Below, piece by piece: positions 28,194 through 37,058 of a DNA stretch of 64,000 nt. The notes under the pieces are model-generated. The model was not told where the DNA came from and searched no databases. It saw nothing but the letters and a program-made list of their open reading frames with translations. Source of the DNA: Komagataeibacter medellinensis NBRC 3288. GTDB taxonomy: Bacteria; Pseudomonadota; Alphaproteobacteria; Acetobacterales; Acetobacteraceae. Location of the stretch: the NCBI RefSeq assembly GCF_000182745.2, contig NC_016027.1, positions 2,765,001 to 2,829,000 on the forward strand, read 5' to 3'. Position 1 is the stretch's first letter; each line of letters begins with the position of its first letter. The translations under genes and the position numbers were made by a program.

Positions 28194-28319
28194 CAGGCTT
28201 CACCATGGTCAATGCGGCGCGTGGGGCTGGATCATGTTGGCCACGGCGCGCGCGCGGGTTATGGATGGAAAGCGGCTGCATCATATGCCGTCCCATCCAT
28301 GGCTGGATACTGATCTTAT

Positions 28320-29498
28320 ATGAGTACTGCACCCTATGCTGTCCAGCCCGCCACTGCCCGTGGCAGGCTTTACCCCGAGGCCGAGGCCCCGACCCGCAGC
28401 CCATGGCAGCGCGACCGGGACCGGATACTGCATTCGGCAGGCTTTCGCACGCTGCAGTACAAGACGCAGGTGTTCCTCAACCACGAAGGTGATTTTTTCC
28501 GCACGCGCCTGACCCATTCGCTGGAAGTGGCCCAGGTTGCCCGCTCCATCGCGCGCAGGCTGCAACTGGAGGAAGACCTGACCGAGGGCCTGGCTCTGGC
28601 GCACGACCTTGGTCATACCCCCTTTGGCCATGCGGGCGAGGAAGCTCTGGCGAGCGCCATGAAGCCGTGGGGCGGGTTTGACCACAACACCCAGTCCCTG
28701 CGGCTGGTCACCTTGCTGGAGCGGCGGTATTTTGCCTTTGACGGGCTGAACCTGACATGGGAGATGCTGGAGGGGCTGGCCAAGCATAATGGCCCCGTAG
28801 ACCATCCCACCCCCTATGTGGCCCGTTACGCCGCCCGCCACCGGCTGGAACTGGAAAGCTATGCCTCCGCCGAGGCGCAGGTTGCCGCCCTGTCCGATGA
28901 TATCGCATACCATGCCCATGACCTTGATGACGGTCTGCGCGCGGGGCTTTTACATATCGAGGAACTCGAGGCCCTGCCCGTCGTGCGCGAGGCGCTGGCC
29001 GAGGCCCGCCACGCCCAGCATGAGGCGACCCATGCAGGCGGCAATAATGACCCTCGCCTGCGCCACGAGACAATCCGCCGTGTCATCAACACGCTGGCCA
29101 TGGACCTGATCCGCCAGACCCAGCGCAATCTTGAACAGCTTGCTCCCCGCAGTGCGGATGACATCCGTCACGCCGCCCGCCCGGTTGTGGCTTACAGCCC
29201 GGAAATCGGGGCGGCGAATCTGGAAATTCGCAAGTTCCTGTATGCGCGGCTTTACCGTCACTGGCGCGTCAACCGCATGGCGCGGAAGGCAAGGCTTACG
29301 GTCGAATCGATCTTTTCCATCCTGTCCGGTAACATGACCCTGCTGCCCGATGGCTGGCGCGAGGCCGCCCTTGCAGCGCAGGAGGCTGGCGATATGGCGC
29401 GTGCGTGCCGCGAGGTGGCGGATTATGTGGCCGGTATGACCGATCGCTGCGCGATGGAGGAATATCGACGGTTGACGGACCTGTCCTCGCCGGGGTGA
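28320..29498 (+). CDS. dgt: deoxyguanosinetriphosphate triphosphohydrolase-like HD protein
   Basis: A 392-residue HD-domain phosphohydrolase that removes triphosphate from dNTPs. Motifs are RDRDRILHSAGFRTLQYKTQVF, FFRTRLTHSLEVAQVAR (metal His), ALAHDLGHTPFGHAGE (the HD pair) and ALSDDIAYHAHDLDDGL. The length fits the type 2 Dgt-like subfamily. It heads a run with argS, which starts 110 nt later, so co-transcription with the argS-SPOR-scpAB-tatBC-serS genes is likely; that order is common in alphaproteobacteria. Confidence 0.92.
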   Translation: MSTAPYAVQPATARGRLYPEAEAPTRSPWQRDRDRILHSAGFRTLQYKTQVFLNHEGDFFRTRLTHSLEVAQVARSIARRLQLEEDLTEGLALAHDLGHTPFGHAGEEALASAMKPWGGFDHNTQSLRLVTLLERRYFAFDGLNLTWEMLEGLAKHNGPVDHPTPYVARYAARHRLELESYASAEAQVAALSDDIAYHAHDLDDGLRAGLLHIEELEALPVVREALAEARHAQHEATHAGGNNDPRLRHETIRRVINTLAMDLIRQTQRNLEQLAPRSADDIRHAARPVVAYSPEIGAANLEIRKFLYARLYRHWRVNRMARKARLTVESIFSILSGNMTLLPDGWREAALAAQEAGDMARACREVADYVAGMTDRCAMEEYRRLTDLSSPG

Positions 29499-29608
29499 AA
29501 CACCCGCAGCACGCCTGTGCGGCGGCCCCCCTTGCGGGTGGGACGCTGCGGGCAATCCACGCCGGGCCACAGGGTCCGTTACTGTATTTTGTCGGGAAAC
29601 CAAACCGC

Positions 29609-31414
29609 ATGTCAGACTGTCTGTTCGCCCGTTACCTTACGCATGTGCGCGATGCGTTGCGCACGATCATGCCCGATCTGCCTGATGATGCGCTGGCGCG
29701 GGTTGAGGTCACGCCGACCCGTGATCCCGCTCATGGTGACCTGGCGACCAATGCGGCCCTTGTCATTTCCAAAGCTGCCCGCCGCCGTCCGGCGGATATT
29801 GCGGGCGAACTGGTCACGGCCCTTGCCACCGTGCCCGGCATTGCGCAGGCGGAGGTGGCGGGTCCCGGCTTTGTCAACATGCGGCTGACGCCTACCGTGT
29901 GGCAGGGCGTGGCCCATGCCGTGCTGGCGGCGGGCGAGGGCTATGGCACCTCCACTGCCGGTAACGGGGTGAAGGTGAACGTGGAATATGTGTCCGCCAA
30001 CCCCACGGGACCGATGCATGTGGGTCACTGCCGGGGTGCCGTGGTGGGTGATGTGCTGGCCAACCTGCTGGCCAAGGCTGGCTACGCGGTCACCAAGGAA
30101 TACTACATCAACGATGCTGGCGCGCAGGTGATCGCGCTGGCATGGGCTACCTACTGGCGCTATCTGCAGGCGCTGGGCACCGCCCTGAGCGAGGACGAAT
30201 TCGCGCAGTCCGTGCCCGGTGGCAAGGTGCAGTATGGCGGCGACTACCTTGTGCCTGTAGGCCGGGCGCTGGCTGAAAAACATGGTGACACGCTGGCAGC
30301 CCCCGACCTGCGCCCCGCCAGTCCTGCCTTGTGGCTCGAAACCGTGAAGAAGGAAGCGGTTGATACCATGATGGGCATGATCCGCGCGGATCTTGCAGCT
30401 CTTGGCGTGCACCATGATGTTTTCACCAGCGAGGCGAAAATCCTGGCCGATGGCGAGACCGACCGCGCCATCGCAGCACTCAATGCCAGGGGCCTGATTT
30501 ACGAAGGCGTGCTCGAGCCCCCCAAGGGCAAGCTGCCCGATGACTGGGAAGCCCGGCCCCAGACCCTGTTCCGCTCCACCGAATTTGGTGATGACGTGGA
30601 TCGCCCGCTGCGCAAGTCCGACGGGTCGAACACCTATTTCGCCAATGATATCGGCTACCACGCCGACAAGATCCGCCGGGGTGCTGATGTGCTGGTGGAT
30701 GTGTGGGGTGCCGACCATGGTGGCTATGTCACGCGCATGAAGGCGGCGGTGGCGGCCCTTGCAACGGATGGCAAGCCGGTGCTGGACGTGCTTTTGTGCC
30801 AGATCGTGCGCATTGTGCGTGACGGGCAGCCGGTGCGCATGTCCAAGCGCGCGGGCACGTTCGTTACCCTGCGCGACCTGATTGACGAGGTGGGGCTTGA
30901 TGCCGTGCGCTTTACCATGCTGACCCGCAAGGCCGATGCCCAGATGGAGTTCGATCTGGATCAGGTGGTGGCGCAGAGCCGCGACAACCCGGTCTTTTAC
31001 GTGCAGTACGCCCATGCGCGCTGCCGCTCGGTGCTGCGTGGCGCTGCCGAGATGGTGGAAAAGGGTGTATTCCCGGCTCCTTTCACCCCGGCCAGCCTGT
31101 GTGAGGCCGACCTGTCGGGCCTGACATCGGATGCGGAGCTTGCCCTGCTGCGGCGCATGGCGCAGTGGCCCCGCATGGTGGAGGCAGCCGCCAGCGCGCA
31201 TGAGCCGCATCGCATTGCCTTTTATCTGAATGAACTGGCATCGGATTTCCACGCGCTGTGGAACCGGGGGCGTGATGACACGACCCTGCGCTTCCTGCAG
31301 GAAGATGATGTCGCCACCACCCGCACAAAGCTCGCCCTTGTCGAAGCGACGGCAACCGTGCTGCGTTCGGGTCTGAGCGTGCTCGGCGTGCAGCCGGTCG
31401 AGGAGATGCGATGA
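29609..31414 (+). CDS. argS: arginyl-tRNA synthetase
   Basis: A class I synthetase of 601 residues from ATG 29609. The N-terminal additional domain contacts the tRNA D-loop. VEYVSANPTGPMHVGHCRGAVVGD holds the HIGH-type motif (HVGH), and MSKRAGTFVTL holds a KMSKS-like motif, more complete than in many ArgRS. The C-terminal anticodon-binding helices include HYVQYAHAR-type sequence (FYVQYAHARCRS). An upstream in-frame start at 29405 would overlap dgt. The stop overlaps the next gene in ATGA. Confidence 0.95.
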   Translation: MSDCLFARYLTHVRDALRTIMPDLPDDALARVEVTPTRDPAHGDLATNAALVISKAARRRPADIAGELVTALATVPGIAQAEVAGPGFVNMRLTPTVWQGVAHAVLAAGEGYGTSTAGNGVKVNVEYVSANPTGPMHVGHCRGAVVGDVLANLLAKAGYAVTKEYYINDAGAQVIALAWATYWRYLQALGTALSEDEFAQSVPGGKVQYGGDYLVPVGRALAEKHGDTLAAPDLRPASPALWLETVKKEAVDTMMGMIRADLAALGVHHDVFTSEAKILADGETDRAIAALNARGLIYEGVLEPPKGKLPDDWEARPQTLFRSTEFGDDVDRPLRKSDGSNTYFANDIGYHADKIRRGADVLVDVWGADHGGYVTRMKAAVAALATDGKPVLDVLLCQIVRIVRDGQPVRMSKRAGTFVTLRDLIDEVGLDAVRFTMLTRKADAQMEFDLDQVVAQSRDNPVFYVQYAHARCRSVLRGAAEMVEKGVFPAPFTPASLCEADLSGLTSDAELALLRRMAQWPRMVEAAASAHEPHRIAFYLNELASDFHALWNRGRDDTTLRFLQEDDVATTRTKLALVEATATVLRSGLSVLGVQPVEEMR

Positions 31415-32451
31415 GTCCTGACGAAACGCCGCCCCCCGGCGGCACCCGTAACGGCAGGCCGGACAACCCGGTCGCCCCCGATCCCTATACTGAACGCACC
31501 ATGGCGGCCCGTGAGCGCATGGGGGCGGATTCGGACCCCGACCACGAAACGCGCACGCCCATGGAGCCAGCGGATGAAAGGCCCGCCAGCAGGCCCCCAC
31601 GCGGCAAGGGTGGGTTTGATATCAAGGCCCTGATGGCGCGCATGGCGGGCAGCAGCCTGCTTGGCGATGACCCGCTTACGCGCAGGCTGGTTTATGGCGC
31701 GGCAGGGCTGGGTGGCGTGCTGGTGGTGGCCATTGGTGGCTGGTCGCTGTTCGGCCACCACCAGGGTGGCATTCCCGTCCTGGGGCCGCCGCCGGGGCCA
31801 GTGCGGGTCAAGCCCGCCGATCCGGGTGGCATGCAGATACTGGGGGCCGCTGATGGCATGCCGGCCGATGGCGGTGTGATGCGCCTTTCCCCCCCGCCCG
31901 AGCAGCCCCAGCCCGATGCCATGGCCCGCCAGTATGGCCAGACGGCCACGGGTGATGATACGGGGGCGACCGCCCCGGTGGGCAGTGCGCCATCCGGCCA
32001 GCAGCCAGTTCCCGCCCAGCCCCCGGCGGACATGGCTGCTGCTCCGGCCCAGCCAGCTCCGCCCCAGCCTTCTCCGGCCCAGCCTGCCGCGCAGGAGGAA
32101 GGTACGCAGGACGACGTGCAGGACGAATCGCCCGCGGCGCCCCCTCCTGCTCCCCGTCACCTGCCTGCTCCTACGCCGCGTGCGACCAGTGGTGCCAGCC
32201 AGGGGACAGGCAGCTATGGAGTGCAGCTTGCCGCGCTTGATACGCATGAGGCGGCCCAGAAAAGCTGGAGCCATCTTGCCAGCCGGTACCCTGACCTGTT
32301 CGGGAGCTATCAGCCAAGCGTGATAGAGGTACAGAAGGGGGGCAAAACGCTCTATCGCCTGCGGGTAAAGGGCCTGGGCAAGGCCCAGGCCACGGCATTG
32401 TGCGAGAAAGCGAAGGCAAAGAGCCTGCCATGCGATCTGGTCCATTCCTGA
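31411..32451 (+). CDS. SPOR-domain inner-membrane protein
   Basis: A 346-residue protein with a cytoplasmic N-terminus (about 1-88), one transmembrane helix (about 90-110, LVYGAAGLGGVLVVAIGGWSLFG), a long Pro/Ala/Gln-rich periplasmic linker (about 120-265) and a C-terminal SPOR domain (about 268-345: YGVQLAALDTHEAAQKSW ... LYRLRVKGLGKAQATALCEKAK). SPOR domains bind denuded peptidoglycan at division septa, so a role in cell division or wall remodelling is likely. Many alphaproteobacteria have nagZ after this gene; here scpA follows after 7 nt and nagZ is absent from the position. Confidence 0.88.
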   Translation: MSPDETPPPGGTRNGRPDNPVAPDPYTERTMAARERMGADSDPDHETRTPMEPADERPASRPPRGKGGFDIKALMARMAGSSLLGDDPLTRRLVYGAAGLGGVLVVAIGGWSLFGHHQGGIPVLGPPPGPVRVKPADPGGMQILGAADGMPADGGVMRLSPPPEQPQPDAMARQYGQTATGDDTGATAPVGSAPSGQQPVPAQPPADMAAAPAQPAPPQPSPAQPAAQEEGTQDDVQDESPAAPPPAPRHLPAPTPRATSGASQGTGSYGVQLAALDTHEAAQKSWSHLASRYPDLFGSYQPSVIEVQKGGKTLYRLRVKGLGKAQATALCEKAKAKSLPCDLVHS

Positions 32452-32458
32452 TGACCCC

Positions 32459-33340
32459 ATGACGGAGGTTCACCCGCCACGGCAGGGGCCGGTGGGCGGG
32501 GGGGATGGACCCGGTACCACCATGGTTGCGCCGTCCTCGGCACCCATCGTGCACCTTGAGGGGTTCGATGGGCCGATGGACCTGCTGCTGGAACTCGCAC
32601 GCGCGCAGAAGGTTGACCTGTGGCGTATTTCCATCCTGCAACTGGTGGAGCAGTATTTGGCCGTGGTACGGGCGGCACAGGGCATGGTCCGGCTGGAACA
32701 GGCAGCGGACTGGCTGGTCATGGCGGCATGGCTGGCCTGGCTCAAATCCCGCCTGCTCCTGCCCGAGGATGATGAAGAAGCCACTGATGCGGAGGAAGCC
32801 GCCGCCCTGCTGCATGAGCGGTTGCTGGAACTTGAGCGCATGGTCCAGCTTGGCCGCTGGCTGGGCGCACGCGACCAGTTGGGTCTTGAGGTGTTCGAGC
32901 GTGGTCAGGCGGAAAGTCTGGTGGAAGTAGACCGTTCGGGTCTGGCGGTTGAAGTGCCGCAACTCATGCGCGGCTATATGGCGGCCATGCGCAGGCGGGT
33001 GCGCAAATCCGTCTACCAGCCGCGCGTGCTGCATTTCTGGACGGTGCAGGACGCCCTGGGCCGCCTGCGGCGGATGCTGGGGGGGCATGATACGCGGGTA
33101 CAGTGGTGCGGGCTGGAGCATTTCCTGCCTGAACTGCCCCCCCGGGCCGATATGACGGATACCATGGCCGAAACCGGACGTCGCGCCGCCGTGGCAGGCA
33201 CGCTGCTGGCCAGTCTGGAGATGGCGCGCAACGGCGCGATCGAACTGCGGCAGGCCGAGCAGTTCGGCCGTATCCTGCTGCGTGAACGGACGGACCGGGA
33301 CGTCGGTGACGAAGCACAACCCGAAGAGGATATGGCCTGA
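32459..33340 (+). CDS. scpA: segregation and condensation protein A
   Basis: The kleisin subunit of the SMC-ScpAB condensin, 293 residues. The N-terminal SMC-binding part shows VHLEGFDGPMDLLLELARAQKVDLWRISILQLVEQYL and ADWLVMAAWLAWLKSRLLLP, which are the best family markers. The C-terminal winged helix ends in IELRQAEQFGRILLRE. The first 25 residues before HLEGF are Pro/Gly-rich and may be over-extended. It is followed by scpB with a one-base TGATG overlap, as expected for subunits made in proportion. Confidence 0.92.
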   Translation: MTEVHPPRQGPVGGGDGPGTTMVAPSSAPIVHLEGFDGPMDLLLELARAQKVDLWRISILQLVEQYLAVVRAAQGMVRLEQAADWLVMAAWLAWLKSRLLLPEDDEEATDAEEAAALLHERLLELERMVQLGRWLGARDQLGLEVFERGQAESLVEVDRSGLAVEVPQLMRGYMAAMRRRVRKSVYQPRVLHFWTVQDALGRLRRMLGGHDTRVQWCGLEHFLPELPPRADMTDTMAETGRRAAVAGTLLASLEMARNGAIELRQAEQFGRILLRERTDRDVGDEAQPEEDMA

Positions 33341-34074
33341 TGACAGATGAGCGGCAGCCCGACCTGCTACCCGATGATATGCCCGCCCCCATAACGGTGC
33401 GCGCCTTTTCCCTGCGGCTGGTCGAAGCCCTGGTCTTTGCCCGCGCCGACCCGCTGAGCACGCGCGCCATAGCCGAGGTACTGACCGCGCAGGGGGGCAT
33501 ACCGCATGATGTCATGGACCGCGATGCATATGTTGCCGCGACCCTTGCCGCCCTGGGCGCGCAGTATGAAGGGGGCGGCGTGGTGCTGGTGGAGGTGGCG
33601 GGCGGCTGGCAGTTCCGCACCGCGCCCGACCTTGCGCCGCGCCTGACCCGCGTCATGCCGCGCCCGCGCAGGCTTGCGCGCTCGACCATGGAAACGCTGG
33701 CCATCATTGCCTATCACCAGCCCTGTACCCGCGCCGAGATCGAGGAAATCCGTGGTGTGAGCCTGAGCCAGCAGGTGCTGGACACCCTGCTGGAAGCAGA
33801 ACTGATCCTGCCGCTGGGGCGCAAGGAAGTGCCGGGGCGACCGATCCTGTGGGGCACGTCAGCGGGCTTTTTGCGGCATTTCGGGCTGAAAGACCTGGGT
33901 GACCTGCCCCGGCGCGAGGAACTGCTGGTGGATGTGCCCGACAGTCCGGCACCCGTCGGCATGCCGGAGGCGGACACGCGGGCCGCCGAGGCACCGGACG
34001 GCCCTGGTATGCTGGACTTCGATATGCCGGACGAGGATGCACACGGCGAGGTTCCTGACCCGCCCGCGTCGTGA
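33340..34074 (+). CDS. scpB: segregation and condensation protein B
   Basis: The 244-residue winged-helix partner of ScpA in chromosome condensation. Markers are LVEALVFARADPLSTRAIAEVL at the start, GGWQFRTAPDLAPRL and RSTMETLAIIAYHQPCTRAEIEEIRGV, then LGRKEVPGRPILWGTS with FLRHFGLKDLGDLP. An acidic tail of about 50 residues follows and is not conserved. It is coupled to scpA. A 78-nt gap follows before tatB. Confidence 0.93.
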   Translation: MTDERQPDLLPDDMPAPITVRAFSLRLVEALVFARADPLSTRAIAEVLTAQGGIPHDVMDRDAYVAATLAALGAQYEGGGVVLVEVAGGWQFRTAPDLAPRLTRVMPRPRRLARSTMETLAIIAYHQPCTRAEIEEIRGVSLSQQVLDTLLEAELILPLGRKEVPGRPILWGTSAGFLRHFGLKDLGDLPRREELLVDVPDSPAPVGMPEADTRAAEAPDGPGMLDFDMPDEDAHGEVPDPPAS

Positions 34075-34152
34075 TAGGTGTGCGGGGCGATATGGTGATA
34101 TGCGGTTCTGCGGGCATGGTGGCCGCCCGCGCGGTGGGGAAGGAAACTGGTC

Positions 34153-34725
34153 ATGTTCGATTTTGCGTGGTCTGAATTTGCCCTGATCGGGGTGGTGGGC
34201 CTGCTCCTGATCGGCCCCAAGGACATGCCTGTCGCCATCCGCACGGTAACGGGGCTGATCAAGAAGGCACGCGGACTGGCGACCGAATTCCAGTCCCATG
34301 TGGATGAAATGGTGCGCGAGGCCGATCTGGGCGAAGCCCGTGATCAGTTGGGCAAGCTCAAACGCATGAACGTGCGCGACAAGATCATGGACGCGATTGA
34401 TGGTGATGGCGCATTGCGGCGCTCGCTTGATGATACGCAGCATGTCGCCAGCACCGCGCTCTCGCCCCCTGTAACACGACCCCCGCCAGTTGAGGCACTC
34501 CCCGAACAGCGTGTGCCCTCACGGCATTACATCCCGCCGCTGGTTGATCCGGTCCCGCTGGATGGGGGAGCGGCACCAGTTGACGCCCCGCCCTTCCTGC
34601 CGCCACGCGCGGCACGCCGCATTGCTGCTGAACTGCCTAGCCTGATCCCGCCCGCCTTCCTGCCGCCGGTGCGTGTTATCCATCGCGGGCAGCGCGTCAG
34701 CGTGACCGATGGCGCGCAGGGATAA
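34153..34725 (+). CDS. tatB: Sec-independent protein translocase subunit TatB
   Basis: A 190-residue protein with one N-terminal membrane helix (SEFALIGVVGLLLIGPKDMP), an amphipathic helix and a variable tail. TatB works with TatC as the receptor for twin-arginine signal peptides. The length and the helix after the GPKD(M)P hinge fit TatB and not the shorter TatA. No tatA lies between scpB and tatB, where many alphaproteobacteria have it. Proteins with apparent Tat signals are in this window (53156 and perhaps bcsZ). Confidence 0.9.
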   Translation: MFDFAWSEFALIGVVGLLLIGPKDMPVAIRTVTGLIKKARGLATEFQSHVDEMVREADLGEARDQLGKLKRMNVRDKIMDAIDGDGALRRSLDDTQHVASTALSPPVTRPPPVEALPEQRVPSRHYIPPLVDPVPLDGGAAPVDAPPFLPPRAARRIAAELPSLIPPAFLPPVRVIHRGQRVSVTDGAQG

Positions 34726-34732
34726 AAGCACG

Positions 34733-35545
34733 ATGGATGCAGGAGACGAGACCCTGAAGCGCGATGACATGATCAATGACCAGCCTATGCCGCTGCTCGA
34801 GCATCTGGTCGAACTGCGGCGCAGGCTACTGTGGTCCATGGCATCGTTCGTGGTGTGCTTTGCCGTCTGTTACTATTATTCGGAACAGATCTACTTCTTC
34901 CTGGCCAAGCCGCTGGGCGACATCATGCGCCAGAAGGGGGAACAGCCGCACCTGATCTATACCGCGCTGTACGAAGCCTTCTTTACCTATATGAAGGTTG
35001 CCTTCTTTGGCGCGGCCTGCCTGTCGTTCCCCATGGTGGCGGTGCAGGCGTGGATCTTCATCGCACCGGGGCTGTACCGTAGCGAGAAGCGGGCCTTCGC
35101 GCCGTTTCTGGTGGCCACCCCCATCATGTTCGCCATTGGGGCTGCGCTGGCGTACTATTTCATCTTCCCCGCCGCGTGGAAGTTCTTCCTGTCCTTCCAG
35201 ACAGCGGACGGGCAGGACGGGCTACAGATCGAACTGCAGGCCAAGGTATCGGAATACCTTTCGCTGGTGATGAAGCTGATCCTGGCATTCGGCATGGCGT
35301 TCGAACTGCCGGTCGTGCTGACACTCATGGCGCGCGTGGGGCTGGTCACATCGAAGGGACTGGCGCGCGTGCGGCGCTACGCCTATGTCGGCGCGTTCGT
35401 GGCTGCCGCCATCCTGACCCCGCCCGACGTGATTACCCAGACCGGTCTGGCCGTGCCGCTGATCGGGCTGTACGAGATTTCCATCATCTGTGCCCGCCTT
35501 GTTGAGCCGCGCACCCCGCCTGAAGACACCGAGGAGACTCCCTGA
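34733..35545 (+). CDS. tatC: Sec-independent protein translocase subunit TatC
   Basis: The six-helix core of the Tat system, 270 residues from ATG 34733. The conserved N-terminal [15 protein letters not shown] recognises twin-arginine signals. Further markers are [38 protein letters not shown] and [11 protein letters not shown], with [10 protein letters not shown] before the last helix. I prefer 34733, preceded by AGGGA; ATG 34709 would overlap tatB by 17 bp. The stop overlaps serS by one base. Confidence 0.93.
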   Translation: MDAGDETLKRDDMINDQPMPLLEHLVELRRRLLWSMASFVVCFAVCYYYSEQIYFFLAKPLGDIMRQKGEQPHLIYTALYEAFFTYMKVAFFGAACLSFPMVAVQAWIFIAPGLYRSEKRAFAPFLVATPIMFAIGAALAYYFIFPAAWKFFLSFQTADGQDGLQIELQAKVSEYLSLVMKLILAFGMAFELPVVLTLMARVGLVTSKGLARVRRYAYVGAFVAAAILTPPDVITQTGLAVPLIGLYEISIICARLVEPRTPPEDTEETP

Positions 35546-36816
35546 TGCACGACCTGCGCGCCCTTCGCGCCGATCCCGACGGTTTTGATGCTGACCTGAA
35601 GCGGCGGGGCGAACCTGCCGTGGCGCAGGCCGTGGTGCTGCTGGACCATGACCGTCGTGCTGCTGAAACCGCATTGCAGGAACTGCAGGCACGCCGGAAG
35701 CAGATTTCCAAGGAAATCGGGGTCATGCGCAAATCCGGCGCGGACAGTGCGGCCCTGGAAGCCGAAGTGACCAGCGCCAAGGCCCGGATGGAAGAACTAC
35801 AGGCCCGAGTGGGGGATCTGGATGGCCAGATCCGTGGCACGCTGGAACGCCTGCCCAACCGGCTGGACGAAAGCGTACCCGCAGGGGCAGATGAAAGCGG
35901 TAACGTGCAAGTGCACCAGCATGGCACGCCGCGCGAATTCGCCTTTGCCGCGCGTGAGCATTTCGAACTGGGCGAAGCGCTGGGCATGATGGATTTTGAA
36001 ACCGCATCCCGCCTGTCGGGCGCGCGGTTTGTGGTGCTGCGCGGCGCCCTTGCACGCATGGAGCGGGCGCTGGGCCAGTTCATGCTGGATCTGCATACGG
36101 GTGAAAACGGCTATACCGAGACCGCCGTGCCAGTGCTGGTCAATAACGAGGCGATGTACGGCACTGACAAGCTGCCCAAGTTTGCCGAACAGTCCTTCCG
36201 CACCGAAGATGGCCGCTGGCTGGTCCCCACGGCGGAAGTACCGCTGACCGCCAGCGTTGGGGGGCAGATCCTGCCGGGCGACGTGCTGCCGCGCCGCCTT
36301 GTCGCCCTGTCGTCATGTTTTCGAAGCGAGGCCGGGGCCGCGGGCCGGGACACGCGCGGCATGCTGCGCCAGCACCAGTTCCAGAAGGTGGAAATGGTTT
36401 CCATCACCACGCCGGAGGAGAGTGATGCCGAGCACGAGCGCATGACCCGCTGCGCGGAAATGGTGCTGGAAAAGCTGGGCCTTCCCTATCGCCGCATGCT
36501 GCTCTGCGCGGGCGATACCGGCTTTGGCGCAGCAAAGACGTTTGACCTTGAGGCATGGCTGCCGGGACAAAAGGCGTGGCGTGAGATCTCGTCGTGTTCC
36601 ACCACACGCGATTTTCAGGCCCGACGCATGAATGCCCGTTACCGGGCAGCAGACGGAAAGCCTGCCTTTGTCCATACCCTCAACGGATCTGGCCTTGCCG
36701 TTGGCCGTACGCTGATTGCGGTGATGGAGAACTACCAGACCGGGGACGGCAGCATCACGGTGCCCGATGTGCTGCGGCCGTATATGGGTGGTATCGAGAT
36801 CATTCGTCGCGCGTAA
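35545..36816 (+). CDS. serS: seryl-tRNA synthetase
   Basis: A 423-residue class II synthetase. [22 protein letters not shown] opens the N-terminal coiled-coil arm (about 25-110) that binds the long variable arm of tRNA-Ser. Motif 2 is [27 protein letters not shown], and motif 3 lies in [20 protein letters not shown]. It ends the operon that began with argS or dgt and is followed by repeats B and A instead of a simple terminator. Confidence 0.96.
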   Translation: MHDLRALRADPDGFDADLKRRGEPAVAQAVVLLDHDRRAAETALQELQARRKQISKEIGVMRKSGADSAALEAEVTSAKARMEELQARVGDLDGQIRGTLERLPNRLDESVPAGADESGNVQVHQHGTPREFAFAAREHFELGEALGMMDFETASRLSGARFVVLRGALARMERALGQFMLDLHTGENGYTETAVPVLVNNEAMYGTDKLPKFAEQSFRTEDGRWLVPTAEVPLTASVGGQILPGDVLPRRLVALSSCFRSEAGAAGRDTRGMLRQHQFQKVEMVSITTPEESDAEHERMTRCAEMVLEKLGLPYRRMLLCAGDTGFGAAKTFDLEAWLPGQKAWREISSCSTTRDFQARRMNARYRAADGKPAFVHTLNGSGLAVGRTLIAVMENYQTGDGSITVPDVLRPYMGGIEIIRRA

Positions 36817-36841
36817 AAGCCTGCTTACGGCACGGCTGGGG

Positions 36842-36942
36842 CAGATCGTGTTTGAATGCGTGCACTCAAACAGGTGAGGATGCCCGTAAAACGATAAACC
36901 AGAACATGATTACCGAAAACCAGTTCGGTGATCATGTTCTGG
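36842..36942. repeat. intergenic repeat family B, copy 2
   Basis: CAGATCGTGTTTGAATGC, GCACTCAAACAGGTGAGG, GTAAAACGATAAACCAGAACATGATTACCGAA, TTCGGTGATCATGTTCTGG. The second hairpin pairs CCAGAACATGATTACCGAA with TTCGGTGATCATGTTCTGG almost perfectly, and the first pairs TGTTTGAATGC with GCACTCAAACA. Confidence 0.8.
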
Positions 36943-36952
36943 AAAACCAAAG

Positions 36953-37032
36953 GAAGTTTTGGTGAAGCTTTTTTAAAAAAGCTTCAGGGAACACCGTCTT
37001 TTTGAAAAAAGGCGGCACCCAAATACTTCTAT
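36953..37032. repeat. intergenic repeat family A, copy 4 (reverse)
   Basis: AAGTTTTGGTGAAGC, TTTTTTAAAAAAGCTTC, ACACCGTC, TTTTTGAAAAAAGGCGGCACCCAAATACTT. Both hairpins are intact, so it could also act as a terminator between serS and the converging helicase gene. It sits 10 bp after repeat B copy 2. Confidence 0.8.
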
Positions 37033-37058
37033 TCCTTATTTGATGACCTTCTTCCGGT

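Noticed and set aside
29612-31600. 662-codon minus-strand ORF opposite argS
   Set aside because: Shadow of argS, with no domain and no initiation signal.
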